Below, one piece after another: positions 1-8,368 of a stretch of 47,833 bases of DNA. Positions within the stretch are counted from its first letter, which is position 1; every line of letters begins with the position of its first letter. The DNA is from Polaromonas jejuensis NBRC 106434 (GTDB lineage Bacteria > Pseudomonadota > Gammaproteobacteria > Burkholderiales > Burkholderiaceae_C). Below the pieces are notes generated by a model. That model was given only the letters and a program-made list of their open reading frames with translations, was not told the DNA's origin and searched no databases. The stretch covers positions 1-47,833 of the forward strand of contig NZ_BCYO01000028.1 in the NCBI RefSeq assembly GCF_001598235.1, given 5' to 3'. The position numbers were made by a program, and so were the translations under genes.

Positions 1-311
1 CCGGCGGGCAGCAGCAGCGCGTGGCGATTGCCCGGGCGCTGGCGATGCAGCCGCGCATCATGCTGTTTGACGAGCCGACCTCGGCGCTGGACCCGGAGAT
101 GGTCGGCGAGGTGCTGAATGTCATGCAGGCGCTGGCCGAGGAAGGCATGACCATGGTGGTGGTGACCCACGAGATGGGCTTTGCGCGCCAGGTCGCCGAC
201 CGCGTGCTGTTCATCGACGAGGGCCTGGTGGTCGAGGAAGGCTCGCCCGCCGACATCTTTGACCGGCCCCGGGAGGAGCGCACGCGCAGGTTCCTGAGCA
301 AGGTGCTGTAA
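1..311 (+). CDS. Polar amino-acid-type ABC transporter ATP-binding protein, 3' end (5' truncated by window)
   Basis: C-terminal part of an ABC ATPase that energises solute uptake at the inner membrane. The open frame already runs from base 3, so the first in-frame ATG at 21 is internal and the gene starts outside the window. Visible elements are the end of the signature motif (GGQQQRVAIARAL), Walker B with catalytic Glu (IMLFDEPTSALDPE) and the H-loop (VVVTHEMGFA). The LDPEMVGEVLNVM and HEMGFARQVADRV wording is typical of the GlnQ/HisP polar amino-acid branch. The permease and binding protein would lie to the left and cannot be seen, so the substrate is unknown. Confidence 0.93.
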   Translation, partial: GGQQQRVAIARALAMQPRIMLFDEPTSALDPEMVGEVLNVMQALAEEGMTMVVVTHEMGFARQVADRVLFIDEGLVVEEGSPADIFDRPREERTRRFLSKVL

Positions 312-416
312 CTCGGCCATGGGCACAAGCCGCCCGGGCCGTGCATTCACGGTTTCGGGCGCGCGGCCTGCTTCCTGGCGCCAAGTCCCGGCGCTGGTCT
401 TCAGCCCTTATTTGAA

Positions 417-472
417 ATAAAAATGGCTGCAGCCCAGTCAGGATGGGCGCAACCAGCTATCGTTAGCATAGC
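417..472. repeat. Short intergenic repeat, copy 1
   Basis: An A-rich edge is followed by AAATGGCTGCAGCCC, a spacer, and CAGCTATCG. It resembles the segments at 14686-14745 and 21104-21158: a GGCT...AGC arm opposite an AGCTAT arm. I take it as a member of a small imperfect-palindrome family that I recall from Comamonadaceae genomes. It lies in the 212-bp gap between the ABC ATPase and the DUF3820 gene, where I see no gene. Confidence 0.4.
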
Positions 473-523
473 AACCGCGTTGCCGCCAGCGACGCAGCCC
501 CCACAAAATCAGACGTGCAAGGA

Positions 524-736
524 CTAGCGCTTGCGCAGCGGCTCCAGCAGCGACGTCAGGCCGTTGTGATCGATCTCGTGCATCAGCGCCAGCAGGCGGC
601 CGATCTCGCCCTTGGGAAAACCTTCGCGGGCAAACCAGTTCAGGTAGTTGCCGGGCAAGTCGGCAATGGGCCGCCCCTTGTATTTGCCGTAAGGCATTTC
701 GCGGGTCAGCAAGAGCTGCAGGTCTTCCGGGTTCAA
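524..736 (-). CDS. DUF3820 family protein
   Basis: 70-residue soluble protein matching the DUF3820 family (putative quorum-sensing-regulated virulence factor fold; function not established). Typical wording: an MPYGKYKGRPIADLP stretch followed by YLNWFAREGFPKGEIGRLL. The start codon is TTG (734-736). It was chosen because a strong GGAGG sits 5 bp upstream and the protein then begins MNPEDLQLLLTREMPYG. That ribosome site lies inside the last codons of the upstream SUI1-like gene, and the two genes are one base apart, so translational coupling is likely. Confidence 0.85.
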   Translation of the reverse strand: MNPEDLQLLLTREMPYGKYKGRPIADLPGNYLNWFAREGFPKGEIGRLLALMHEIDHNGLTSLLEPLRKR

Positions 737-737
737 T

Positions 738-1103
738 TTATCCTCCGGCCCGTTTCACGGCATAGCCCTGCTGGCCCAGCAGCTGCATCACCCGCTCGCA
801 ATGATCGCCCTGGACCTCCATCACGCCGTCTTTTGCCGTACCGCCGGAGCCGCATGCCGTCCTGAGCTGCTTGCCCAACCGGGCCAGCGCCGCCTCGTCA
901 AGCGCCAGCCCGCGCACCACGGTCACGGTCTTGCCGCCGCGGCCCTTGGTTTCCCTGGAGACGCGCGCCGGGCCATCCGCTTTGGGAGGGGCCTTGAGCA
1001 ATTTGCAGATGCAGTCGGCCACAGGCTTGCGGCAGCCGGGGCACATCCTTCCGGCCTCGGTGGAATACACCAGGCCGCCGCTTGCAGAATTTCGTTTCAT
1101 CAT
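738..1103 (-). CDS. yciH: SUI1/eIF1-like translation factor (YciH family)
   Basis: 121-residue bacterial SUI1-domain protein, expected to bind the small ribosomal subunit and influence start-site fidelity. The N-terminus carries a Cys cluster (CPGCRKPVADCIC) that could bind zinc. A basic stretch (ETKGRGGKTVTVVRGL) and the SUI1 fold with the GSGGTAKDG loop and VMEVQGDH follow. Two ATGs are adjacent (1103 and 1100), and no clear ribosome site distinguishes them. First gene of a two-gene unit with the DUF3820 gene. Confidence 0.9.
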   Translation of the reverse strand: MMKRNSASGGLVYSTEAGRMCPGCRKPVADCICKLLKAPPKADGPARVSRETKGRGGKTVTVVRGLALDEAALARLGKQLRTACGSGGTAKDGVMEVQGDHCERVMQLLGQQGYAVKRAGG

Positions 1104-1184
1104 GGTTTGGAGGAGATGGTCAGGCGCATCATGACGTATGCCCTGAACCCCATCTGGAAAAACAGCAAATCCGCAGGCCAGCGC

Positions 1185-1826
1185 TCACCGGCCCTTGAGA
1201 AAAAACTTCATCTCGGTGCCCGCCAGATTGAGTACATCGTGGTGGGCCAGGAGGACCGCCTCCGCCCCAAGACGCTGGCCATTGAGCGTGGGCGAGGTGC
1301 TGCCATCCATGTGGGCCACATAGTAGCCATCGCGCCTGTGCGAGATGGACACGACGGCCACACCCGGCTGGCCAAAAGTCGTCACCGCCTTGACCAGCGG
1401 CACCTCCAGCCCGGCAGAGCTCCCCGACAGCATCTGCAGCCTGGCCTGCAGCGCGCCGCTGGTACCCGGCAAGCCCAGCGCATCCAGCGACATCAGATTC
1501 GTCGGCTCACGGGTGTCCGGCTGCTCATCCGTGGATGACGCGAGAAACTGGATCCCGAAATTCCCGATGGTGATGATGTCCTTGTCCTGCAGCAGGTAGC
1601 GGGACTTGATCATGTGGCCGTTGATATAAGTACCGTTGGTACTGCCAAGGTCTTCGATGGTCACATCCGCCAGACCGCGAAGTTCAAACACGCAGTGCTC
1701 GCCGCTGACGAGCATGCTGTCAAACACAATGTCGTTGTAAGGCCTGCGGCCTAGCGTCGTCCTGTCCTTGAGCGGATAAACATGTTTGGCTTCAGCGCCT
1801 TCGACCGATGCAATGAGTTGCGGCAT
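1185..1826 (-). CDS. FHA-domain protein with a degenerate second FHA-like half
   Basis: 213 residues. FHA domains bind phosphothreonine peptides and often serve type VI secretion or Ser/Thr-kinase signalling. The N-terminal half has the full signature: TTLGRRPYNDIV, SGEHCVFE, and DLGSTNGTYING. The C-terminal half repeats the pattern weakly (SISHRRDGYYVAHMDG, then PTLNGQRL), suggesting a second, degenerate domain. The start was set at 1826 because GGAGG lies 7-8 bp upstream and the protein then opens MPQLIASVEG. No membrane segment or signal peptide. No kinase or phosphatase gene is adjacent. Confidence 0.87.
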   Translation of the reverse strand: MPQLIASVEGAEAKHVYPLKDRTTLGRRPYNDIVFDSMLVSGEHCVFELRGLADVTIEDLGSTNGTYINGHMIKSRYLLQDKDIITIGNFGIQFLASSTDEQPDTREPTNLMSLDALGLPGTSGALQARLQMLSGSSAGLEVPLVKAVTTFGQPGVAVVSISHRRDGYYVAHMDGSTSPTLNGQRLGAEAVLLAHHDVLNLAGTEMKFFLKGR

Positions 1827-1959
1827 AAAGCCTCCGGGAGATATCGCCACAGCCGCCCCATCCGGTGGCGGGCCGTGGTGAAAATTCAATTTTAATGATT
1901 GGCCGCGCTGGCAGTCCGGCAAGTCGCCCCGGTCATCGGCCCGGGCGGATTGGGCGCCA

Positions 1960-3159
1960 TCAGCTGTTCAATGCCTGGCCGAGACGCGCTATCCCTTCTT
2001 CAATCTTTGCCACGTCCGCCGTGGCAAAGCTCAAACGCAGCGTCGCCAGATCCGGGTTTTCGGCATAAAACGGTGCGCCGGGCACAAAGGCCACGCCTTT
2101 TTCGATCGCGCGCCTGGCCAATTCGCCGGCGTCCTTGATGCCGCCCTTCGCGCCCGTCAGGCGCACCCAGAAGAACAGGCCGCCGCGAGGGCGCTCAAAG
2201 GCAACCGCATCCCCCAGTTCGCGCTTGAGCGCATCGCCCATCGCCTTGGCGCGCTCGGCATACACCTGGCGCACATGGACCAAGGTAGAGGGCATGCGGC
2301 CGCATTTGAGGTATTGCGAGGCGGTGGCCTGGGCAAAGGTGCTGGTGTGGGCGTCGCTGAACTGCTTGCACATGACGGCATTGGCCAGCAGCGCAGGCTG
2401 GGCGATCAGCCAGCCTATGCGCAGGCCGGGTGACAGCACCTTGCTGAGCGTGCCGCAATGCGCCAGCAGGTCGCGACTGCCGGGCACGGTGTCTGTCAGG
2501 GCCAGCAACGAGGGGGGCGGTGGCGCGTCGAAGTAGAGGTCACCGTAGGGATCATCCTCCACGATCAGCGTGTCGTACTTGACGGCCAGCTCCAGCACTT
2601 TTTTGCGGCGCTCCAGGCTCAGCATGGCGCCGCTGGGGTTGCCAAAGGTGGGAATGAGGTAGACGAACTTCGGTTTGTGCTGGGCGATCAGCGTCTCCAG
2701 CTCGTCGGTTTTGACGCCGTGGGCATCGATGGGCGCGCTGATGAGTTCCGCCCCATAGAGCCGGAAGCACTGTATGGTGGCCAGAAAGGTCGGTCCTTCC
2801 ACAATCACCTTGTCGCCGGGCGAGATCATGGTTTTTCCGATCAGATCGAGCGCCTGCTGGCTGCCGGTGGTCACGATCAGTTCATGCGGCGCCACCGTGG
2901 ACCCCTTGGTCGCCATGAAGGTGCTGAGCTGGTCGCGCAGCGGCTGGTAGCCTTCGGTGGCGCCATACTGCAAGGCCGGACCGGGCTCTTCGTTGAGCAC
3001 ATTTCCGCTGGCTTCCTTGAGGCCTTCCACATCAAACATGGCGGGATCGGGGAAGCCGCCGGCAAAGCTGATGATGCCGGGCTTGCCCAGCAGCTTGAAG
3101 AGTTCGCGAATGGCGGAGGTTTCGACCTTGTTGAGTCGCTCGGCGAATTGGAGTGGCAT
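1960..3159 (-). CDS. PLP-dependent aminotransferase, class I/II (2-aminoadipate/aromatic type)
   Basis: 399-residue fold-type I aminotransferase of the LysN/ARO8-like branch. Substrate-side motif ISFAGGFPDP near residue 30, YGATEGYQPLR near 65, phosphate-binding TTGSQQALDL at 97-106, GNPSG near 174, EDDPYGDL near 201, and the PLP lysine Lys240 in GTLSKVLSPGLRIGW. The start MPLQFAERLN was preferred over an upstream ATG because the family begins there. It diverges from nth with only 14 bp between start codons, so the two must share a very compact promoter region. The exact amino donor cannot be read from sequence. Confidence 0.9.
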   Translation of the reverse strand: MPLQFAERLNKVETSAIRELFKLLGKPGIISFAGGFPDPAMFDVEGLKEASGNVLNEEPGPALQYGATEGYQPLRDQLSTFMATKGSTVAPHELIVTTGSQQALDLIGKTMISPGDKVIVEGPTFLATIQCFRLYGAELISAPIDAHGVKTDELETLIAQHKPKFVYLIPTFGNPSGAMLSLERRKKVLELAVKYDTLIVEDDPYGDLYFDAPPPPSLLALTDTVPGSRDLLAHCGTLSKVLSPGLRIGWLIAQPALLANAVMCKQFSDAHTSTFAQATASQYLKCGRMPSTLVHVRQVYAERAKAMGDALKRELGDAVAFERPRGGLFFWVRLTGAKGGIKDAGELARRAIEKGVAFVPGAPFYAENPDLATLRLSFATADVAKIEEGIARLGQALNS

Positions 3160-3173
3160 GGGAGAATCGATCC

Positions 3174-3812
3174 ATGAAGAAGGAATACATCGAGCCGTTC
3201 TTTGCCACTTTGAGGGCGGCCAATCCACAGCCCGTTACTGAATTAGAGTATACGAGCGTGTTTGAGCTGCTGACGGCCGTGCTGCTTTCGGCTCAGGCCA
3301 CGGACGTGGGCGTGAACAAGGCCACGCGCCGGCTCTTCCCGGTGGCCAATACGCCGCAAGCCATCCTGGAGCTGGGACTGGAAGGCCTGGAGGGCTACAT
3401 CAAGACCATAGGGCTGTACCGCACCAAAGCCAAAAACCTGCTGGCCACCTGCCGGATACTGGTCGAACAGCACGGCGGACAGGTGCCGCGCACCCGTGAA
3501 GCGCTCGAAGCCCTGCCCGGCGTGGGCCGCAAAACCGCCAACGTGGTGCTCAACTCCGCATTTGGCGAGGCCACCATGGCGGTCGACACGCACATCTTCC
3601 GCGTGAGCAACCGTACCGGGCTGGCGCCCGGAAAAAACCCGCAGCAGGTCGAGATGGGCCTGCTCAAACGGATTCCTGCAGACTACCTGGTGGATGCCCA
3701 TCACTGGCTGATACTGCACGGGCGCTATGTGTGCATTGCACGCAAGCCGCTGTGCTGGCAGTGCGGTGTGGAGCGATTCTGCGACTTCCAGCCCAAGACC
3801 CCGCCGCCCTGA
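3174..3812 (+). CDS. nth: Endonuclease III, DNA glycosylase/AP lyase
   Basis: 212-residue base-excision repair enzyme that removes oxidised pyrimidines and cleaves at the abasic site. All hallmark residues are present: helix-hairpin-helix LPGVGRK with catalytic Lys120, VDTH with catalytic Asp138, and the 4Fe-4S loop Cys187-X6-Cys194-X2-Cys197-X5-Cys203. Start at 3174 was chosen because GGGAGA lies about 10 bp upstream and MKKEYIEPFF is the expected N-terminus. Length matches the family. Confidence 0.97.
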   Translation: MKKEYIEPFFATLRAANPQPVTELEYTSVFELLTAVLLSAQATDVGVNKATRRLFPVANTPQAILELGLEGLEGYIKTIGLYRTKAKNLLATCRILVEQHGGQVPRTREALEALPGVGRKTANVVLNSAFGEATMAVDTHIFRVSNRTGLAPGKNPQQVEMGLLKRIPADYLVDAHHWLILHGRYVCIARKPLCWQCGVERFCDFQPKTPPP

Positions 3813-3818
3813 GCCGGC

Positions 3819-4425
3819 TCACCCGTGGGCGGGCTCCAGCGCTGGAGCCCGGCATGGGCGTTTGCCACGCACGCCGCTGACGATGTAGATCGCCCCCCAG
3901 GCAGCGGGTTTGCACGTCAAGACGCCCCAGCAGCGCGGCAAGCTTGTCCCAGGGGCTGGCCCATTGGAGTCCCGCGGCAACCACACGCGCCACGGTTTTG
4001 AGATGCGCGAGGACATTGGCGATGGCCTCGGGCGAGCGCAGGATGTCATGGGTGAAATGAAACAGTGCCGCATCGGCCTTGACCTCAATTGCAGCCGTCT
4101 GCACCTGCGCGCACAGCAGGGTCACGTTGGTCCATGCCTGTTGCCCAACCCGGCGCTGCGCCAGCTGCAGCATCTCGGGACACTGCTCGATGCCGACGAT
4201 CCGTCCCGCCGGGCCGATATCCTCTTGCAGGCGCGCAAAGCTCAGGCCTGTACCGCAACCTGCGTCCAGCACCGTGTCGCCGCGGCGCAGCGCCAGCCGC
4301 GAAATGGCTTCCTGGCGAATGGGCTCGAACAGGACCAGCTCAAGGTCGTAAAAGCTGGCACGACCGCGGTGTTACGCCAGCGCGGCCTCAGGGTCCGGCC
4401 CTGCACCAGGCCACATCGCTGCAGC
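3819..4425 (-). pseudogene. Class I SAM-dependent methyltransferase, frameshifted
   Basis: The core is clear: FYDLELVLFEPIR, then the SAM-binding VLDAGCGTG, VGIEQCPEML and an ADAALFHFTHDIL strand. The frame breaks twice. The segment reading RPRWRNT near 4372 is one base out of phase with GRASFYDLE that should follow. Near the 3' end a run of six C (3893-3898 on the + strand) throws the frame out between DVQTRCLGG and AIYIVSGVRG; five C would restore it. The C-terminus then ends at 3819, just past the convergent nth stop. The start is unclear and lies close to the stop of the universal stress gene. Either a decaying gene or two sequencing errors. Confidence 0.75.
3831..3850. terminator. Perfect 20-bp palindrome between convergent nth and methyltransferase remnant
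   Basis: GGGCTCCAGC is followed immediately by its reverse complement, 19 bases past the nth stop and inside the last codons of the convergent methyltransferase frame. It could act as a hairpin at the ends of both transcripts, but no T-tract follows on either strand, so intrinsic termination is only a guess. Confidence 0.35.
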
Positions 4426-4434
4426 TTTCGTCAA

Positions 4435-4872
4435 TCAATGGATGATGACCACCAGCACGCTGCAGGGCGCGTGCTCGATCAGGGCACCCGAGATGGAACC
4501 GCGCCACCAGCGCGCCGCCCAGCTGTCCAGATGCTTGTGGCCGACCACGATCAGATTGGCGTCGATCTGCTTGGCGTAGCGGGTGATTTCATCGACGGTT
4601 TCACCGACCATCACTTCACCGCTGGCCTTGTGCCCGGACCGCGAGAGCCGGCGCAGTCCGTCGTCCAGCACGGCCTGGTACTTTTTCTTCTCGCTTTCCT
4701 CGACCTCGCGACTATAGACGCCACCTTCCAGACCGACCAGGCTCATCGACAAAGGCATGACGGCGACCAGGAACAGCTCGGACTGGCTCCACTGCGCGAG
4801 GTCCTGGCAGTCCAGCAAGGCTTTCTGCCCGGAATCGGAACCGTCGTAAGCCAGCAAAATGCGCTTGTACAT
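4435..4872 (-). CDS. Universal stress protein (UspA family)
   Basis: 145-residue cytoplasmic Usp-fold protein. It opens with the family strand MYKRILLAYDGSDSGQKAL and ends with LIVVGHKH...GSISGALIEHAPCSVLVV. The ATP-site pattern G-X2-G-X9-G-S is altered: GHKH replaces GxxG before the final GS, so nucleotide binding is uncertain. A strong AGGAGGT lies 6 bp upstream of the ATG. The methyltransferase remnant follows directly downstream on the same strand. Confidence 0.92.
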   Translation of the reverse strand: MYKRILLAYDGSDSGQKALLDCQDLAQWSQSELFLVAVMPLSMSLVGLEGGVYSREVEESEKKKYQAVLDDGLRRLSRSGHKASGEVMVGETVDEITRYAKQIDANLIVVGHKHLDSWAARWWRGSISGALIEHAPCSVLVVIIH

Positions 4873-5046
4873 AAGTTACCTCCTGACTGAAAGTCACGCG
4901 GCTCTGGCCGCACCTCCAGCATAGACCTAATCAAGCCGCATGGGAATAAGCTCGACAACAGCGGCTCGGCCGGCCGCGGTGGCACCCTGGTGTGGAGCCC
5001 CTCGAAGACACCGCCAGCGCCTGAGCGCCTCCCTGAGAGAAGCCGC

Positions 5047-6171
5047 CTAGCGGGCGAAAGAACCGTCGGCGCGAATCATGGTCAGGTTGACGAAACGCGA
5101 TCCAAGATTGCTCTGCTTGCTGTAGGTCAGGGCAAACCCGCCAAGGTCTTCGCTGGTGAACGACTCCAGCGTGCTGATGATCTTGGCGCGCGTCACCGGC
5201 CCGGATATCTTCTGCAGGGCACGGGCCACCAGTTTGGCGTTCAGAAAACCCTCCATGCTGTTGTAGCTGAACTTTTTGTCGCTGGTCGCCGAGATCATTG
5301 TCTGGTACTCGCGCACCACGGCGTTGCCCAGCTCGGTAAACGGATAAGGCACCACCTGAATCGCGATCACACCGGCGGCCGGCTCCTTGAGTTCTGCATA
5401 CAGGCCCGAGGACACGCTCAATACGAAAAACTGCGGGTTGACCCCTTTCAGGCGAAGGCCCTTGATAAACGCCGCATTGGGCTTGGCCTGGCCAATCAGC
5501 ACCACGGCCTGCGGCTGCGCCGCGGCGATCACATCGACGGCCTTGGCCACGTCCACCGTGCCGCGCGGCACCGGTGCCACGGCAACAGGCGCCGCGCCCC
5601 GCTTCTGCATGGAGGCATTCAGCGCCTCCAGGCCCTCCTTGCCGAAGGCGTCGTCCTGGTAAAGCACTGCGATCTTCTTGATGCCAATGGTCCACGCATG
5701 GTTGACGGCCGCCTCGATCTCGTCGGTCGTGCTGGCGCGCACATGGAACAGGTTGGGCACATACGGGTCGCGCAATGATTTGGCGCCGCTGGTGTTGCCG
5801 ATCTGGGCAATGCCGGCGGCCTGGACGATGGGCACGATCTTCAGCATGTTGGCCGTGCCGCGGAAACCCACCAGCGCAAGGGCGTTGTGCGTTTCTATCA
5901 GCGCCTTGGTGTTCTCGGCGGTCTTGTCGGGGTTGAAGCCATCATCCAGGCTGACGAGCTTGATCTTCTCGCCGCGGATGCCGCCTTTCCTGTTGATGTC
6001 GTCGAAGTACGCGTTCATGCCGCGAACATAGTCGGTGGTCAGGGCCGCGGAGGTCCCCGACAAATCCCCGGAGTGCCCGAGGACGATATCTGCCAGCGCG
6101 CCGGAACTGGCGAGGCACAACACCAGCGCTGCCAGCAAGCGGCCCGCCTTTGGAAAATTAACGGTATTCAT
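5047..6171 (-). CDS. ABC transporter substrate-binding protein, branched-chain amino-acid/amide type
   Basis: 374-residue periplasmic binding protein of the Peripla_BP_6 (LivJ/AmiC-like) family. A signal peptide spans about residues 1-27 (hydrophobic LLAALVLCLASSGALA), followed by the mature start DIVLGHSGDLSG. Family wording includes YFDDINRKGGIRGEKIKLVSLDDG, ALVGFRGTANM and VLYQDDAFGKEGLEAL. No permease or ATPase gene is adjacent, so it is an orphan receptor. It lies 97 bp downstream of the enoyl-CoA hydratase on the same strand and may supply substrate for that catabolic cluster. Confidence 0.92.
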   Translation of the reverse strand: MNTVNFPKAGRLLAALVLCLASSGALADIVLGHSGDLSGTSAALTTDYVRGMNAYFDDINRKGGIRGEKIKLVSLDDGFNPDKTAENTKALIETHNALALVGFRGTANMLKIVPIVQAAGIAQIGNTSGAKSLRDPYVPNLFHVRASTTDEIEAAVNHAWTIGIKKIAVLYQDDAFGKEGLEALNASMQKRGAAPVAVAPVPRGTVDVAKAVDVIAAAQPQAVVLIGQAKPNAAFIKGLRLKGVNPQFFVLSVSSGLYAELKEPAAGVIAIQVVPYPFTELGNAVVREYQTMISATSDKKFSYNSMEGFLNAKLVARALQKISGPVTRAKIISTLESFTSEDLGGFALTYSKQSNLGSRFVNLTMIRADGSFAR

Positions 6172-6268
6172 GAATGTCTCCCCCGCTAGGTATCAAACTT
6201 GTTATAAAAATCACCGGCAGCTTCACGAGCCGCCGCGGATAAACCTCACCCTGGCCTGACCCGATGCG

Positions 6269-7045
6269 CTATACGCCCTTCCATGCCGGGCTTCTTTTGG
6301 CGACAAATGCCTGCACACCCTCACGAAAGTCGTCGCTGCCGTAGCAAAGGCGTATCAGGTCTTCGTCTGGCGGCAAGCTCCTGCTGACCAGGCGACGCAA
6401 GCCCTCCTTGCTGACGCGTTGGGTCACCGGCGCGAGCGCGGCCAGGCGTTCGCAGAGGCTGGCCCCTAGCGCGTCCATCTCGCCGGGCTCGCAGAGCTGC
6501 AGCAAAAAGCCGCACGCCAACGCCTCGTCGGCGCCGATGATGTCGGCCAGCATCAGCATGCGTTTGACCCGGGGAACACCCCACACCGCGCCCAACCGTG
6601 CCAGATTGGCCACCGACAGGCAGTTGCCCAGCGTTTTGGCAATGGGCACGCCAAAGCGCGAGCCCCGCGTGGCAATGCGAAAATCGCAGGCCGTGGCAAT
6701 CGCCAGTCCGCCGCCTATGGTCCAGCCCTCGATCACGGCCACGGTGGGCATGGGCAGCGATTCGAGCTTGTGGATGCACTGGTCGATCTGCCGCTCATAG
6801 GCGACGCCATCGTCGCCGCTTTGAAACGCCGTGAACTGCTCGATGTCGGTGCCGGCCACAAACGCCTGGCCGCCGGCTCCACGAAACGTGACGAGCCGCA
6901 CCGAGGCATCGGTCCGCAGCTGGTCGCAGATATCCCCCAGCCCTTGGTACATGGCCCAGGTCATGGCGTTGCGCGCCTGCGGGCGGTCGAACAGCACCGA
7001 GGCGATGCCGTCCTGGACGGTCAGATGAACCGTGCCTGCGCTCAT
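6269..7045 (-). CDS. Enoyl-CoA hydratase/isomerase family protein
   Basis: 258-residue crotonase-fold enzyme acting on acyl-CoA thioesters. Family elements: FDRPQARNAMTWAMY near residue 19, the first oxyanion-hole segment GGQAFVAGTDIEQF near 58, and the second, EGWTIGGGLAIATACDFRIA near 106. The usual catalytic Glu region reads FGVPIAKTLG, so the exact chemistry (hydratase, isomerase or lyase) is uncertain. Its ATG overlaps the stop of the upstream CoA-transferase by 4 bp, so the two are co-translated and probably consecutive in one acyl-CoA pathway. Confidence 0.92.
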   Translation of the reverse strand: MSAGTVHLTVQDGIASVLFDRPQARNAMTWAMYQGLGDICDQLRTDASVRLVTFRGAGGQAFVAGTDIEQFTAFQSGDDGVAYERQIDQCIHKLESLPMPTVAVIEGWTIGGGLAIATACDFRIATRGSRFGVPIAKTLGNCLSVANLARLGAVWGVPRVKRMLMLADIIGADEALACGFLLQLCEPGEMDALGASLCERLAALAPVTQRVSKEGLRRLVSRSLPPDEDLIRLCYGSDDFREGVQAFVAKRSPAWKGV

Positions 7046-8241
7046 GCTGTAAACGCCCCCTGCGCTTCAAGCTTGGCGCGTTCGTCGGCGCCAATGCCCA
7101 GCTCGGCCAGCAGTTCGCCGGTGTGCTCGCCCAGCAGCGGCGGGTGGCGCCGCACCTGCTGCGGTGTGCCCGAGAGCTTGACCGCAAAGCCGATGTTGGG
7201 CACCTTGCCTTCGATCGGGTGATCAATCTCCATGCGCATGGCCCGTGCCTTGCCGTGCTCGCTCTCGAAGGCCTCCGGGTAGGTGAGGATGGGCCCGGCC
7301 GGAATGCCGGCCGCCAGCAGCGTGTCCACCCAGTAGGCCTTGGGATGCTGGTGGAAGCTGCGCTCCAGCTCCTCGACCAGTGCCGGCCGGTTGGCCAGCC
7401 GCAGCGATATGGTGAGAAAGCGCGGGTCCTCGGCCAGCCCCGGCCGGTCTATCAGCCCGCACAGCTTGAGCCAAAGCTTCTGGTTGTTGGCGCCCATCAC
7501 GAAATAGCCATCGGCACAGGCCATGGCCTGGTAAGGCGCGGTCATCTTGTTGGCCGTGCCCAGCGGCTCGGGCGGCTTGCCCGTGCCCCAGTAGTCGCAG
7601 ATGTCCCAGACCGAGAAGGCCATCGCCGAGTCGAACAGCGAGGCGTCGATGTACTGGCCCTGGCCGGTGGCCTTGGCGCCAATATAGGCCGCCAGTGTGC
7701 CGTAGACCGCGAACAGGGCGCAGCCGATGTCGGCCACCGGCACACCGGCCTTGACCGGCAGGCCGTCCGGGTAGCCGGTCACGCTCATCACGCCCGACAT
7801 GGCCTGGGCCATCAGGTCGAAGCCGGGCCGGTCGGCCCAGGGGCCGGTCTGGCCGAAGCCCGAAATACTGGTGTAGACCAGCCGCGGGTTGAGCTCCTTG
7901 AGCACCTCGTAGCCCAGGCCCAGGCGCTTCATCGCGCCGGGGCGGTAGTTCTCGATCAGGATGTCCGCGTCCTTCACCATGCGCAGCAGCAGCTCGCGCC
8001 CGGCCCCGGATTTCAGGTTCAGCGCGATGCTGCGCTTGTTGCGGTTCATGTTGAGAAAGCCCATGGAGTCGGGCCCCTTCATCTTGAAACCCATGGCACC
8101 GCGCGTCTGGTCGCCGCCGCCCGGCGGCTCGACCTTGATCACATCGGCGCCCAGGTCGGCCAGCAGCATGCAGGCGTAGGGCCCGGCCATGACCTGGCTG
8201 ACGTCCAGCACCCGCACACCCTCCAACGGAAGACGCGTCAT
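7042..8241 (-). CDS. CaiB/BaiF family (class III) CoA-transferase
   Basis: 399 residues, the normal family length. It would move CoA between carboxylic acids through an aspartyl-CoA thioester. Visible motifs: LEGVRVLDVSQVMAGPYA at the N-terminus, LGADVIKVEPP, NRNKRSIALNLKS, the catalytic Asp171 in VADIGCALFAVYG, and IDASLFDS. It begins an overlapping pair with the enoyl-CoA hydratase. With the upstream Bug receptor it suggests uptake and CoA activation of a small organic acid; the acid itself is not identifiable here. Confidence 0.94.
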   Translation of the reverse strand: MTRLPLEGVRVLDVSQVMAGPYACMLLADLGADVIKVEPPGGGDQTRGAMGFKMKGPDSMGFLNMNRNKRSIALNLKSGAGRELLLRMVKDADILIENYRPGAMKRLGLGYEVLKELNPRLVYTSISGFGQTGPWADRPGFDLMAQAMSGVMSVTGYPDGLPVKAGVPVADIGCALFAVYGTLAAYIGAKATGQGQYIDASLFDSAMAFSVWDICDYWGTGKPPEPLGTANKMTAPYQAMACADGYFVMGANNQKLWLKLCGLIDRPGLAEDPRFLTISLRLANRPALVEELERSFHQHPKAYWVDTLLAAGIPAGPILTYPEAFESEHGKARAMRMEIDHPIEGKVPNIGFAVKLSGTPQQVRRHPPLLGEHTGELLAELGIGADERAKLEAQGAFTA

Positions 8242-8313
8242 TTCATCTGCTCCAGCATGGCTCGCGTGACTTTGCCAGCGGCCACCGCGGAACCGGCTCC
8301 GCCGGGCCGCTGG

Positions 8314-8358
8314 TGGCGCCCCCTGGAGGGGGAGGCGGCCGCAGGCCGCTTCGGGGGG
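8314..8358. repeat. GC-rich intergenic repeat-like element
   Basis: Between the CoA-transferase and the Bug gene: GGCGCCCCCTGGAGGGGG followed by a GGCGGCCGCAGGCCG core and a CTTCGGGGGG tail. The run-rich arms can fold on themselves. I recognise this as resembling a dispersed element of Comamonadaceae genomes. There is no second copy in this window to prove it. Confidence 0.35.
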
Positions 8359-8368
8359 GATTTGTCCA

